A DNA stretch of 64,000 nt, taken from an uncultured Methanomassiliicoccus sp. Lineage in GTDB: Archaea; Thermoplasmatota; Thermoplasmata; Methanomassiliicoccales; Methanomassiliicoccaceae. This document shows positions 8,358 to 16,722 of the stretch, piece by piece. Below the pieces are notes generated by a model. It made no database searches and was not told the DNA's origin. It saw only the letters and a program-made list of their open reading frames with translations. A program made the translations under genes and the position numbers. Numbering within the stretch: the stretch's first letter is position 1; each line of letters opens with the position of its first letter. The stretch covers positions 124,001 to 188,000 of the forward strand of contig CAJKXZ010000002.1 of NCBI GenBank assembly GCA_905203995.1, read 5' to 3'.

Positions 8358-8552
8358 ATGAAGAAAGCCAAACCAAAGAAGGTAAAATATCAGTGCATAT
8401 GGGATGGTAGACTCTTTAACTCTGAAGAGGAAGCGCTCAACAAAAGCTTCGGTCCAATGCAACCTTTCCAAGAAGGGCATGATAAGTATCCACCTAAAGG
8501 ATTCTTTGGAACCGTCGTCTGGCGCAAAGGGGACCATAACGTACACAAGTGA
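8358..8552 (+). CDS. small basic conserved-looking protein, unknown function
   Basis: 64 residues beginning with a lysine-rich segment, then YQCIWDGRLFNSEEEA and a glycine/tryptophan-rich end. I do not recognise it. The composition (no low-complexity bias, balanced codons) and a TATA-like CTTATATC at 8328-8335, about 27 bases before the ATG, support a leaderless gene. A frame on the opposite strand over the same bases has no such support. It could be a small regulator or a zinc-less ribbon. Confidence 0.45.
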   Translation: MKKAKPKKVKYQCIWDGRLFNSEEEALNKSFGPMQPFQEGHDKYPPKGFFGTVVWRKGDHNVHK

Positions 8553-8602
8553 ACCCTTGTTCTTACATCATACATCAATCGAATGATTTTGATGCATGCT
8601 TA

Positions 8603-8624
8603 ATCGTAGATTTACGTCTACGAT
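8603..8624. promoter_or_regulatory. inverted repeat upstream of the winged-helix gene
   Basis: ATCGTAGA (8603-8610) and TCTACGAT (8617-8624) are perfect arms around six bases. They sit nine bases before a TATA-like TTTAAAG (8633). No T-run follows, so a terminator is less likely than an operator. Confidence 0.4.
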
Positions 8625-8720
8625 ATCACTTGTTTAAAGTCTTAGCATTAAGGTTGCAAACAACTAAACTACAACAATGCATTGTACCGACTAAAGATTT
8701 CAACTACATCTGTGAAGATT

Positions 8721-9029
8721 ATGAAAAGTAATAGTGCCCTTACCAACAGGCTAGAAAGTGAAGTTAACCTTCTCGAACGCCATGTTGAAATGTTAAAAAC
8801 AATCAAAAACAACCAGCCAATCGGAATTATCCGTTTAGCTGAGTTATTAGGGCACCCCCAGCATAAAGTAAGATACTCCTTAAGAATTTTAGAACAAGAA
8901 GGACTGATCTTGCCATCGCCTGACGGCGCAATAACAACCGAAAAATTCGATGAATTCATGGAAGACCTTTCATCGTTACTGGATGATATTGAAAAAACCG
9001 TCAATAAATTAAAAAATGAGCTTAAGTAA
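8721..9029 (+). CDS. small winged-helix predicted transcriptional regulator
   Basis: 102 residues from ATG 8721, with GTGAAG just upstream. An N-terminal coiled-coil-prone helix precedes a winged helix (PIGIIRLAELLGHPQHKVRYSLRILEQEGLI, about residues 34-65). A C-terminal acidic helix follows. It looks like a DNA-binding archaeal regulator that dimerises through its ends. The inverted repeat at 8603 may be its own operator. Confidence 0.7.
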   Translation: MKSNSALTNRLESEVNLLERHVEMLKTIKNNQPIGIIRLAELLGHPQHKVRYSLRILEQEGLILPSPDGAITTEKFDEFMEDLSSLLDDIEKTVNKLKNELK

Positions 9030-9170
9030 GTACTTCCTCCGTCACAGCTGTGCTGTACATACACTTAAGATTTGACAAAGAAAAATTTACTTTGTTAGCG
9101 CCACCCTGTTTATTTTAGGATATGATAGAAGACATGACAAGAGCGCAAATGGTGCTTCAGACATAAAATC

Positions 9171-9178
9171 TTAAATAC
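9171..9178 (+). promoter_or_regulatory. TATA-like box of the tRNA-Asn gene
   Basis: TTAAATAC lies about 29 bases upstream of the first base of the mature tRNA. Confidence 0.5.
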
Positions 9179-9203
9179 CTGATGATTATTTGTGAGCCTA
9201 CAG

Positions 9204-9298
9204 GCCGTCGTAGCTCAGCTGGTAGAGCGTATGACTGTTAATCTCCTCAAAGGAGAACAGTCATCATAAGGTCAACGGTTCGAACCCGTTCGACGGCG
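9204..9298 (+). tRNA. tRNA-Asn (anticodon GTT) with a 22-base intron
   Basis: The acceptor arms GCCGTCG / CGACGGC pair perfectly. The D arm is GCTC-AGCTGGTA-GAGC, the T arm is AACGG-TTCGAAC-CCGTT, and the discriminator is G, as expected for Asn. The anticodon stem TATGA / TCATA is split by an intron after position 37. CCA is not encoded in full. Anticodon GTT is at 9237-9239. Confidence 0.93.
9241..9262 (+). other. tRNA-Asn intron in a bulge-helix-bulge context
   Basis: The 22 bases between anticodon-loop positions 37 and 38 form a hairpin CTCC/GGAG. Outside it GACTGTT pairs with AACAGTC, giving the arrangement expected of the archaeal splicing endonuclease substrate. Confidence 0.85.
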
Positions 9299-9301
9299 CC
9301 T

Positions 9302-10372
9302 TCATTTTTTATTATCTTTGTGTGACATGAATTTTGCAGAGTGGGTTAGCAGATCATAGGCTGCTTCAAGTTCACTTATCTTTACAAATTCATCAATAAC
9401 ATGCGCCATTTGTGGGTCTCCTGGACCACAGATAAAGATGTTGGGATTTGCTTTTAGAAAATAAGGTGCTTCGGTAACATATGGCATGTTAACCGGCTCA
9501 GTATGGGTAAGCTTAAGAATTTCTTGTGCTAAAGGATGATTTAGGTTAGACTCGAAAGCATCCACGATTGACCCCACGGTCAAATCATAAGATTCGCCCC
9601 GTAATCGATTCACAATTAGATCCTGAATATCATGATACTCCAGAGGTGGTTGGAATCTTACATCGATTTCCGCTGTACATGTGTCCGTCACGACATTGTT
9701 CTTATCGCCGCCATGGATGGTTGTGATGCACACGGTAGTACCTGTCTGCTTCTGTGAAGAGATCTCTGCCAGATCCAATAGTCGATCTAGGCAGTAATGC
9801 ATTTTCAGAATGGCATCTCTACCCAACCAGGGTTGTGAGGCATGGGCGGCTGTGCCTTTAGTGGTTAAATTAAACCGGAATAATCCTTTTTCATGATGTA
9901 CTAAACGAACCGCAGTAGGCTCACAAATGATTACTGCCGATGCTTCTGTAACCACTTGTGACTTGGACAAGTGTTCTGCACCACACATCTGCTCTTCTTC
10001 GTCAGTTGTAAAACAGATTGAAAAAGGAATATCATTCTGGACCAGGTAGTCGGCACTTTCGATTATTGCTGCACAACCACCTTTCATGTCAGCAGAGCCT
10101 CTGCCATAGATTCTGTCATTTTTTATTTCGCCCTGATTCATACTCCATCCAGATCCGATGGGAACTGTGTCTAAATGGCCAGAAAATAATAACCCTCCCG
10201 AGCCAAAGGAAGCAGTTAAAACAGGGAAGCTATCGGAATTCAGAACGGAAACGTTCATACCAATGGCGCTTAAACGTGTTGCAACATAGTTGATGATATT
10301 ATGGGGATCAGAATGCAGATCGCTATCTATGAGGATTAACTCTCGAAGTGTCTGTACCAGGTTATCTCTCAA
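9302..10372 (-). CDS. M20-family metallopeptidase/deacylase (ArgE/DapE/LysK-like)
   Basis: This 356-residue two-zinc hydrolase has the first metal motif SGHLDTVP (about residues 80-87), the second GRGSADMKGG (about 111-120), the catalytic pair DEEEQ, and a late His in MAHVIDE. These define the M20 family, which removes acyl groups from N-acetylornithine, N-succinyl-diaminopimelate or lysine-pathway intermediates, or acts as a dipeptidase. The substrate cannot be decided here because no arginine or lysine genes are nearby. The gene lies just after tRNA-Asn on the opposite strand. Confidence 0.85.
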   Translation of the reverse strand: MRDNLVQTLRELILIDSDLHSDPHNIINYVATRLSAIGMNVSVLNSDSFPVLTASFGSGGLLFSGHLDTVPIGSGWSMNQGEIKNDRIYGRGSADMKGGCAAIIESADYLVQNDIPFSICFTTDEEEQMCGAEHLSKSQVVTEASAVIICEPTAVRLVHHEKGLFRFNLTTKGTAAHASQPWLGRDAILKMHYCLDRLLDLAEISSQKQTGTTVCITTIHGGDKNNVVTDTCTAEIDVRFQPPLEYHDIQDLIVNRLRGESYDLTVGSIVDAFESNLNHPLAQEILKLTHTEPVNMPYVTEAPYFLKANPNIFICGPGDPQMAHVIDEFVKISELEAAYDLLTHSAKFMSHKDNKK

Positions 10373-10667
10373 AATGCAACCTCTCCTGATTGATTATTCG
10401 AAATGAGTTTGTTAAAGATAAACTGTGAAATTCTTTTAAAAGGAATAAAATTAATCGTTACATTGTTAATGAAAACTGAACAATGCTGATTCATTGGACA
10501 TTACACTAACTAATAGGCTATAATATTTTCTCACGAATGATGTTGCCGGTCTTGCTAACTAATTTAAAAAAATTCAATAAATCAGTCAGTCATAATTATT
10601 TTACGAAATGATACCAAAATCTTTACATCATTATACGTGTATTTCTAATATCGGAGGGTTATACAAA

Positions 10668-10922
10668 ATGACCGATGAACGTGCAGAACGCAACGTCGAG
10701 TTTGAGACTGTAAAATCGGAGAAGATCCCCTTTGGAAAAAGCAACTTTATCGAAGTGGCTCGCAAAAAGGCGATCTCTAAAGACGGAGAAGAATCGGAGT
10801 TCATCTCTATATCCCGTGGCTACACTCTCCGCGATGGAACTGAGAGATACAAGAAGTCTGTAACAATCCCAGATGAAACTGAGATCAAAGAATTCATCGC
10901 AAACCAGGTCAGTTCGATCTGA
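10668..10922 (+). CDS. small protein with a possible PC4-like ssDNA-binding fold
   Basis: 84 residues from ATG 10668, chosen because GGAGGG stands nine bases upstream. Longer in-frame starts have no such site. The pattern is a charged N-terminus, then SNFIEVARKKA, EFISISRGYTLRDGTERYKKS and IKEFIANQV, that is, several strands and a final helix. It recalls PC4/p15-like ssDNA-binding proteins, but weakly. I would otherwise call it hypothetical. It converges with the CYTH gene and overlaps it by 14 bases. Confidence 0.6.
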   Translation: MTDERAERNVEFETVKSEKIPFGKSNFIEVARKKAISKDGEESEFISISRGYTLRDGTERYKKSVTIPDETEIKEFIANQVSSI

Positions 10923-11436
10923 TTCCTTTCTCAAGGAGTTCCAGATACGAACTCCTAATTGTTTTTCTTAATCCTAATTTTTCCATCAATTCAAAGAGTC
11001 TAGATTTTGCATCTTCCAGATCTGCATCTTGGATCTCCAGTTCAACAAAGGAGCCTAAATTAGTTACTTCATCTATTGCGATTTCAATGTCAGCTAGCAC
11101 ATAGGTTTTCCGATGTTTCTCCACAACCGCTGCTTCTTTAAAGCCAAGACGATCGAGAATATTCAAAAGGAGCTGCGGTTCAGAAATGGGGAGACCTATT
11201 TCTTCACGGGTTTTGGTTTCCGCATCAATTTTAGGACCTTTGTAATGAAGAGTGTGTTGTCCATTCTCATTTCTTAGCCGCAATGCTTCATCAGTAACTT
11301 TAAAATCTCGACAAGGATGCATAAAATAGGTATCTCTCTGCAAAAGTGTAGCTTTAAATTCAGCTCCTAACTCCTGAAGTAAAGATTCTATCTTCACAGG
11401 ATCGTCACAAGCTGATTTTATCTCAATTTCTAACAT
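10909..11436 (-). CDS. cyaB: CYTH-domain protein (class IV adenylate cyclase/triphosphatase-like)
   Basis: 175 residues. It opens with the EIEIK motif (ExExK, residues 3-7) that defines CYTH triphosphate-tunnel enzymes, followed by RLRNENGQHTLHYKGPK and a late ELEI strand. These supply the acidic and basic residues lining the tunnel. CYTH proteins split triphosphates or, in CyaB, make cyclic AMP; in archaea the role is unsettled. Length matches CyaB/thermostable CYTH proteins. Confidence 0.85.
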   Translation of the reverse strand: MLEIEIKSACDDPVKIESLLQELGAEFKATLLQRDTYFMHPCRDFKVTDEALRLRNENGQHTLHYKGPKIDAETKTREEIGLPISEPQLLLNILDRLGFKEAAVVEKHRKTYVLADIEIAIDEVTNLGSFVELEIQDADLEDAKSRLFELMEKLGLRKTIRSSYLELLEKGIRSN

Positions 11437-11546
11437 TAGAAAGAATATACAGATAGAAGATAATGCATTTTTCTACGGATATTACTCAGTGAAAGATTAT
11501 ATGCGTGTAGTTGATTAAGATAATCACAGCTTCATCTGTGAGGATC

Positions 11547-12773
11547 ATGAGGTTTTGTATTCACTGCGGTAAGGAAATACCAGATGATTCCAATTTTTGC
11601 ATACACTGCGGACTCACACAGGATAGGCGACCGGTTCAGCCAGTGGTCACGTCTGCACCCAGCACTAAAGACTCAGTGAAATCATTCGTTGGTGTTTTGG
11701 GAACACTTCTATCACTAGCGATGTTAGCTTTTGCAGTGATTACTCTTGCCGATCTTTACCTAGGTATCCCCACAGTTATTGATGTGTGGGAGAAACCATT
11801 TACAGTCTACATTATCTTAAATGGAGTCGTAGAATTATTTAAAATAAATAACTCATTGCTAATATTTTACATATTGTTCATTGTAGCAATAACCATTTCC
11901 TTTGCGATTTTGATACTGCGGAGCAAGGCTACTTTAGTTAATGAGTTGCAAATGAAGCCTGTTAAAGAGCATAGCCCGCTCTATACAGTTTGTACACTCA
12001 TAATGGTCTCAGTACTAATAACGATAATCTTCCAGATTGTAATTCCAGCACTATTTGGAATGACTTCAAATTCAATGGATGTAAGTACTCTAGACCGGTG
12101 GGCAATATTATACTCTGCGGCTGAGGCGCCGGTTTGGGAAGAACTAATCAGCAGAGTATTGCTGCTCGGCATTCCGTTAATGATTGCTGATTTTGCGTTG
12201 AGTAAAACAACTGACTATCAAAGAAAACCTCTTAAAAGATATGTCCTTGGCGGAGGTTTTGAGTTTGGAACAAAGGAGATCGTGTTCTTGCTCATTTCTT
12301 CAATGTTATTTGGCTATGCCCATCTAGGAAGTTGGGATGCCTTTAAAATTATCCCTGCCACAGTCGCAGGTCTCATGATGGGCTACCTGTTTTTAAAATT
12401 CGGATTGTATGCGTCCATTGCCTTCCATGCCATTAATAATTTAATCGGGTTTGCAGCAATCATACTTAATAATCAGTTGCTAATCCTCATCCTGTCGTTT
12501 GTCTTATTGGCGATTTATATTTTCAGCATTGCTTATTTAGCAAACTACACACTGAAATTGTCAAAATGGATAGCTAAAAAATTACCTTCAAAGAAAGAGC
12601 AGACGGTTATGGCAGCATCCGCCGTGGAAGAAACAGATCAAGAAGCAGATGACAAGCATTCACCACCTGAAACTCCGCAAACCATTGGATTTAAATGTAA
12701 AAATTGCGGAAATGATTCCGCAGTGTTTGAGAATGGGGAGCTGATCTGCACCAAATGCCGGTTTAAAAATTAG
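11547..12773 (+). CDS. CPBP-family membrane protease with zinc ribbons at both ends
   Basis: 408 residues from ATG 11547 (GTGAGG four bases upstream). The N-terminal zinc ribbon is CIHCGKEIPDDSNFCIHCG, and several transmembrane helices follow. The CPBP (CAAX/Abi) catalytic motifs are EAPVWEELISR (EExxR, about residue 197), the F-x-x-x-H pair FGYAHLG, and a later His in AIAFHAINN. After the last helix comes an acidic linker and a second ribbon (CKNCG...CTKC). The family cleaves membrane-associated peptides or prenylated CAAX ends. Substrate unknown. The stop is TAG, rare in this window, and converges with the next gene. Confidence 0.85.
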   Translation: MRFCIHCGKEIPDDSNFCIHCGLTQDRRPVQPVVTSAPSTKDSVKSFVGVLGTLLSLAMLAFAVITLADLYLGIPTVIDVWEKPFTVYIILNGVVELFKINNSLLIFYILFIVAITISFAILILRSKATLVNELQMKPVKEHSPLYTVCTLIMVSVLITIIFQIVIPALFGMTSNSMDVSTLDRWAILYSAAEAPVWEELISRVLLLGIPLMIADFALSKTTDYQRKPLKRYVLGGGFEFGTKEIVFLLISSMLFGYAHLGSWDAFKIIPATVAGLMMGYLFLKFGLYASIAFHAINNLIGFAAIILNNQLLILILSFVLLAIYIFSIAYLANYTLKLSKWIAKKLPSKKEQTVMAASAVEETDQEADDKHSPPETPQTIGFKCKNCGNDSAVFENGELICTKCRFKN

Positions 12774-13521
12774 AATCCAAGAGTTTCTGGAGTTCATTGC
12801 GGGAGATTAAAGCATCCTCCCAGCCACGCGATTCGATCACATATCGTCGAGGTCCAAGCTCTTGCAGGAGATATTCAAAGTCGATTGTTCCGTTGCCGAT
12901 GGGTAGGTGTTCATCGCTAACGCCCATATTGTCATGGATATGAATGTTGACAAAACGCTCTTTCAGTTTCAGAAAACCATCTATCATCTGAGTAGTATGG
13001 GCATGACCGATGTCAAAGCAGATTCCAAGTTCTGTTCCTTCAATGAGTGTTAACAGCTCTTCAGGAGTTTTGCCCATGCACATCGGACTGGCCGGCATAT
13101 TTTCAAAAGCAATCTTAAGTCCCAATTCTGCAGCTTCGGCTTCCAGTCGGAAAAGAGAAGCTTTTGTAGTGTCAATCACTTTTGTTGGATCTGCCAGACC
13201 AATTGGCGTCATAAACCCAGGATGAACAGTTATTGTTTCAATTTCCAGTTTATAACAGGACTTCATGCAGGAAAGCAGTTCTTTGAGTGAGACTTCAAGG
13301 ATATTTGCATTCAAGGATCCGATGTTGATGTCACTCATCGGTGCATGTACTGAAAAGCTCAGGTCATAAGAAGGGGCATATTTAAGAAAATCAGATTCTA
13401 AATCGGGCAGAGTGTGCTTGCCTTCGGCGACAATTTCCCAAGAATTGAACTCATGAGCTATTTTTTCGAGCATATCGCAGAAGGGGAAATGAGAAAAGTA
13501 GGGGGAAGAAACAGCAATCAT
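12763..13521 (-). CDS. sugar-phosphate isomerase/endonuclease-IV-like TIM-barrel protein
   Basis: 252 residues of the AP-endonuclease-2/xylose-isomerase-like superfamily. Metal-site motifs appear in order: FSVHAPM, TVHPGF, AFENM, ICFDIGHAH, NIHIHDN, HLPIGNGTIDF and VIESRG. These are the usual His, Glu and Asp ligands of the barrel mouth. It may act on sugars or on damaged DNA, which the sequence does not settle. Its start overlaps the stop of UPF0201 (ATGA), so the two form an operon. Confidence 0.8.
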   Translation of the reverse strand: MIAVSSPYFSHFPFCDMLEKIAHEFNSWEIVAEGKHTLPDLESDFLKYAPSYDLSFSVHAPMSDINIGSLNANILEVSLKELLSCMKSCYKLEIETITVHPGFMTPIGLADPTKVIDTTKASLFRLEAEAAELGLKIAFENMPASPMCMGKTPEELLTLIEGTELGICFDIGHAHTTQMIDGFLKLKERFVNIHIHDNMGVSDEHLPIGNGTIDFEYLLQELGPRRYVIESRGWEDALISRNELQKLLDSNF

Positions 13522-13895
13522 TCATCTTCCTCCTTGATGGTACTTTCTGCCAGATAATCAATGACCTCATCAAGATTGTCATCTTTGATCGTTACCAAAA
13601 TACTGCCCAACGCAACGTGTTCATCCTGAAATGAAAGTTTGCCCATATATGCAGCCTGCTTGTTGAGTTTGAACTTGATTGATGTTTCAGATCTTCCGTG
13701 CAGAAGAATAGATCGCGCCGAGTCTCTAATTTGTGTATCCCAAATCAACTCACGCAACCTCTCTGCGGAGTCGCAAACAAGCGTCAAAGTTTCATCGCCG
13801 CTGATTTCTCCTACAGGAAAAATGTTATGCAGCGCTTGACAAACTTTTTCTTTGTCTTCGGTCGGATAACATTTGGATTTAACCGTAATGATCAT
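13518..13895 (-). CDS. UPF0201 family protein (COG1931)
   Basis: 125 residues with the family layout: VKSKCYPTEDKEKVCQALHNIFP at the start, RLRELIWDTQIRDSARSILL in the middle, and the FKLNKQAAYMGKLSF segment near 75-90. These small archaeal proteins have an alpha/beta fold related to RNA-binding ribosomal proteins, and their function is unknown. It shares a very short divergent promoter with the polymerase D subunit and overlaps the TIM-barrel gene. Confidence 0.85.
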   Translation of the reverse strand: MIITVKSKCYPTEDKEKVCQALHNIFPVGEISGDETLTLVCDSAERLRELIWDTQIRDSARSILLHGRSETSIKFKLNKQAAYMGKLSFQDEHVALGSILVTIKDDNLDEVIDYLAESTIKEEDE

Positions 13896-13901
13896 TACCT
13901 A

Positions 13902-13933
13902 CTCTAACTGACGAGGCATATAAGTAGTTAGAG
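13902..13933. promoter_or_regulatory. shared divergent promoter: TATA inside an inverted repeat
   Basis: CTCTAACT (13902-13909) and AGTTAGAG (13926-13933) flank a single TATA-like CATATAAG (13917-13924, read as CTTATATG on the other strand). Its centre is about 25 bases from the UPF0201 ATG and 28 bases from the DP1 ATG. Confidence 0.55.
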
Positions 13934-13948
13934 AGAAATGAGGCCGAT

Positions 13949-15403
13949 ATGAGAGACCGTGTGCTGGATGATCTATTGAATGAAGGCATACTTTTAGATC
14001 CGGAAGCAGCGGAGCTGGTCTTAGCTCAAGCAGATCCAGCAGCCTACGTACGGTCCATACTGGCAGTGATGACCCAGCACCCACTGGTTTTAACTGCTGA
14101 GCACATCAAAACCTATGCACAAGTTAAACCTTCAAGATTACCGCCCGTGCAGGTAAACCCCGTCTTGGAAGAGTTGAGAAAATCTCCCGGAGTAATGGCC
14201 AGGCCTAAGGACAGCAGTATTGAGATTATCAGTGACATTACAGGCAATTCTACCTGTGAAGGCAGCGTTAACGATTTTGCCCGCTGTTTCAATGACCGCT
14301 TTAAAAAGTTAAAGAAAATCCTTTCACGCCGTCCTGAACTGGCTGGCAGCTTGCCGGTAGCAAAAGCGGTGAAATATGATCGTGAAGTGCGGACGATCGG
14401 CATGGTTTCTGAATGGCACAATACCAAAAACGGTCATAAAATCCTTGAAATTGAAGATGAAGAGGGGCGTTGCACAGTTTTAATCCATAAAGATTCAGAA
14501 TACCTCAATGAGAATATCGTGAATGATGAGGTCATCGGCATCGTAGGAAAAGCAACGAGCAAAGGTGATCTTTTAATCTTGAAAGATTTGATCAGGCCGG
14601 ATATACCGATCAATAATGCCATGGTGCCCAGTGACTCTTCTTCCTCAATTGCCTTCATGTCTGATGTTCATGTCGGATCCAATACTTTCCTTAAAGATGC
14701 TTGGGGCCGCATGATGCATTGGTTAAAAACAGAAGGAAAGGATGAGATTCAGTACCTTGTGCTCCCTGGCGACGTGGTTGATGGCATCGGCGTGTTCCCT
14801 GGCCAAGAAGAGGAATTAGAGATCGAAGATGTTTTTGAACAATACCACATGCTTGCTGAGCTACTCAAAGAAGTTCCCGACAGCATTCAGATCCTTATTC
14901 AACCAGGAAATCACGATGCTGTCCGACCGGCAGAGCCGCAACCGACTTTCCCTAAGATTATCGCGGATATTTTTGATTCCTCCTGCATGCTTATCGGTAA
15001 TCCCTGCTACATGAAAGTTGAAGGCCGCAAAATCCTGACCTATCATGGGCGCAGCTTAGATGACTGGATAAGCAGCGTACAGGGCTTAAGTTACGAAAAC
15101 CCCATTGATACGATGGACGAGATGTTAAAACGTCGACATTTGGCACCATTGTATGGTGGAAAAACACCTTTAGCACCAGAAAAGGAAGATCATTTGGTGA
15201 TTGAAGAAATCCCCGACATCTTTGTTACGGGACATGTCCATGGTGCCGGTATCAATATGTATAGGGGAGTTACAACAATCTGTGCATCTACCTGGCAGTC
15301 ACAAACCCCCTTTCAGAAAATGCATAACTTTAGTCCTGATCCTGCACTTCTGCCAGTCGTTCATTTAGGAACTGGTAAAGCCGAGATGCATGACTTTAGT
15401 TAA
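13949..15403 (+). CDS. dp1: DNA polymerase II (family D) small subunit DP1, 3'-5' exonuclease
   Basis: 484 residues. The N-terminus is a helical domain, the middle an OB fold (about 150-215), and the C-terminal half is an Mre11-like phosphoesterase: MSDVHVGSN (about 236), PGDVVDG (about 272), PGNHD (about 318), TYHGRS, and GHVHGAG (about 427). All the metal-binding residues are visible, so proofreading should be intact. It pairs with the large catalytic subunit DP2, encoded elsewhere, in chromosomal replication. A GAGG site lies five bases before the ATG. Confidence 0.95.
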   Translation: MRDRVLDDLLNEGILLDPEAAELVLAQADPAAYVRSILAVMTQHPLVLTAEHIKTYAQVKPSRLPPVQVNPVLEELRKSPGVMARPKDSSIEIISDITGNSTCEGSVNDFARCFNDRFKKLKKILSRRPELAGSLPVAKAVKYDREVRTIGMVSEWHNTKNGHKILEIEDEEGRCTVLIHKDSEYLNENIVNDEVIGIVGKATSKGDLLILKDLIRPDIPINNAMVPSDSSSSIAFMSDVHVGSNTFLKDAWGRMMHWLKTEGKDEIQYLVLPGDVVDGIGVFPGQEEELEIEDVFEQYHMLAELLKEVPDSIQILIQPGNHDAVRPAEPQPTFPKIIADIFDSSCMLIGNPCYMKVEGRKILTYHGRSLDDWISSVQGLSYENPIDTMDEMLKRRHLAPLYGGKTPLAPEKEDHLVIEEIPDIFVTGHVHGAGINMYRGVTTICASTWQSQTPFQKMHNFSPDPALLPVVHLGTGKAEMHDFS

Positions 15404-15448
15404 GATTCTTAAGACTAGTGTAGAATATTAATTTGCTTTTATCACAAA

Positions 15449-15466
15449 GAGGTAATTTTTTACCTC
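15449..15466. promoter_or_regulatory. inverted repeat upstream of the coenzyme M operon
   Basis: GAGGTAA-TTTT-TTACCTC is a perfect 7-4-7 repeat. It lies about 15-30 bases upstream of the TATA-like ATAAAGTA (about 15481) that precedes the cysteate synthase ATG. No T-run follows, so an operator is more likely than a terminator. Confidence 0.5.
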
Positions 15467-15510
15467 ATGATAGAAAAACACATAAAGTATTTGATGGACT
15501 CTAGCAGATT

Positions 15511-16722
15511 ATGGGTAAATATTACCTCACAAATTCCGACAATGGCTTACCCCGTACAGAATACACACATACTCAACTTAATCTTGCACCATATCCCGGA
15601 ATTTGGAAGTACATTGACTGGCTGCCAGTAAATGATCCGCTCCCGGGTTTTGAAGGCGGCTGTGTTACCTACAAAAGTAGCGGTTTAGCTAAAGAACTTG
15701 GTTTAAATAATTTGTATATTGCATTTAATGGATATTGGCCCCAGAAAAATGCCGCATTAAACACTTGCAGTTTTAAAGATTTAGAAGCCGGACCTACGGT
15801 AAAAATGCTGCAGGAATCAAAAGAGAAGCGGATCTTAACTGTCGCTTCCGCAGGCAATACGGCAAGAGCATTTGCCAATACCTGTCATCTAGCTAATTTA
15901 CCCCTATTGTTGGTGGTTCCCCGCGATGCTTTGGCAAAGCTGTGGGTACCTCTGGAAAGCAACACTGAACGCATCTTTCTGCTAGCTATTGATGGTGACT
16001 ACAGCGAAGCGATAGCCGCTAGCAACGAACTTTGTTCCTTGAATGACTTTGTAGCTGAAGGAGGCGCTAAGAATATTGCCCGCCGGGATGGGATGGGTAC
16101 CGTTGTACTCGATGCAGCATTTGCCATGAAAAGGCTCCCGGACTACTATTTCCAAGCAGTTGGCAGCGGTACTGGTGGCATTGCCGCCTGGGAAGCCTCA
16201 ATGAGGTTGATAAAAGATGGCCGTTTCGGTAACAAATTACCGATCCTTAAATTATCACAAAATATCCCTTGTGCACCCTTATTCAATCAAGTACACGGAG
16301 GAATGTACAGCAAAGACTGCCCTCAGGGCATGTATGACAGCGTTTTATTCAATCGAAATCCGCCCTTCGGTATACCAGGCGGTGTTGCTGAAGCATTAAC
16401 GGCTACCAAAGGAACCATCGATGGCATAACAAACAGTTGTGCAGAAGCATCATCAAAATTATTTTACAAAACAGAAAATATTGACATTATGCATGCTGCA
16501 GCAATAGCTGTAGCCGATCTTGTTCATAACTGTGAAGAGGGGAATATCGACAAAGACAGTCTGGTTCTGCTGAATATAACTGGGGCTGGCGAAGCATTAT
16601 ACAAAAAAGAGAGAAAAATAAAATACATTGAGCCAGACTTGATTTTAAAACCTGATGAATTGAATATAACTGAAATTTCCAAATTAATTACAAATAAACT
16701 GGAGGCCGTTATCAATGCATGA
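15511..16722 (+). CDS. cysteate synthase (threonine-synthase-like PLP enzyme)
   Basis: 403 residues, PLP-dependent. Cysteate synthase converts O-phosphoserine and sulfite to L-cysteate, the entry to the sulfopyruvate branch of coenzyme M synthesis in Methanosarcina-type methanogens. The PLP lysine lies in the segment [10 protein letters not shown]...CSFKDLE (about residues 74-97). The phosphate/PLP loops are [11 protein letters not shown] and [11 protein letters not shown], and GIPGGVAEA lies near 290. The family is a branch of threonine synthase, and the comDE genes downstream support cysteate synthase over true threonine synthase. It heads a tightly packed six-gene unit. Its promoter carries a 7-4-7 inverted repeat. 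Confidence 0.88.
   Translation: MGKYYLTNSDNGLPRTEYTHTQLNLAPYPGIWKYIDWLPVNDPLPGFEGGCVTYKSSGLAKELGLNNLYIAFNGYWPQKNAALNTCSFKDLEAGPTVKMLQESKEKRILTVASAGNTARAFANTCHLANLPLLLVVPRDALAKLWVPLESNTERIFLLAIDGDYSEAIAASNELCSLNDFVAEGGAKNIARRDGMGTVVLDAAFAMKRLPDYYFQAVGSGTGGIAAWEASMRLIKDGRFGNKLPILKLSQNIPCAPLFNQVHGGMYSKDCPQGMYDSVLFNRNPPFGIPGGVAEALTATKGTIDGITNSCAEASSKLFYKTENIDIMHAAAIAVADLVHNCEEGNIDKDSLVLLNITGAGEALYKKERKIKYIEPDLILKPDELNITEISKLITNKLEAVINA

Noticed and set aside
8328..8546. 72-codon minus-strand frame opposite the 64-residue gene
   Set aside because: No promoter or ribosome site; hydrophobic composition looks like the complement of the plus-strand gene.
9043..9052. CACAGCTGTG palindrome after the winged-helix gene
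   Set aside because: Ten-base palindromes arise by chance at this scale and it has no promoter or T-run next to it.
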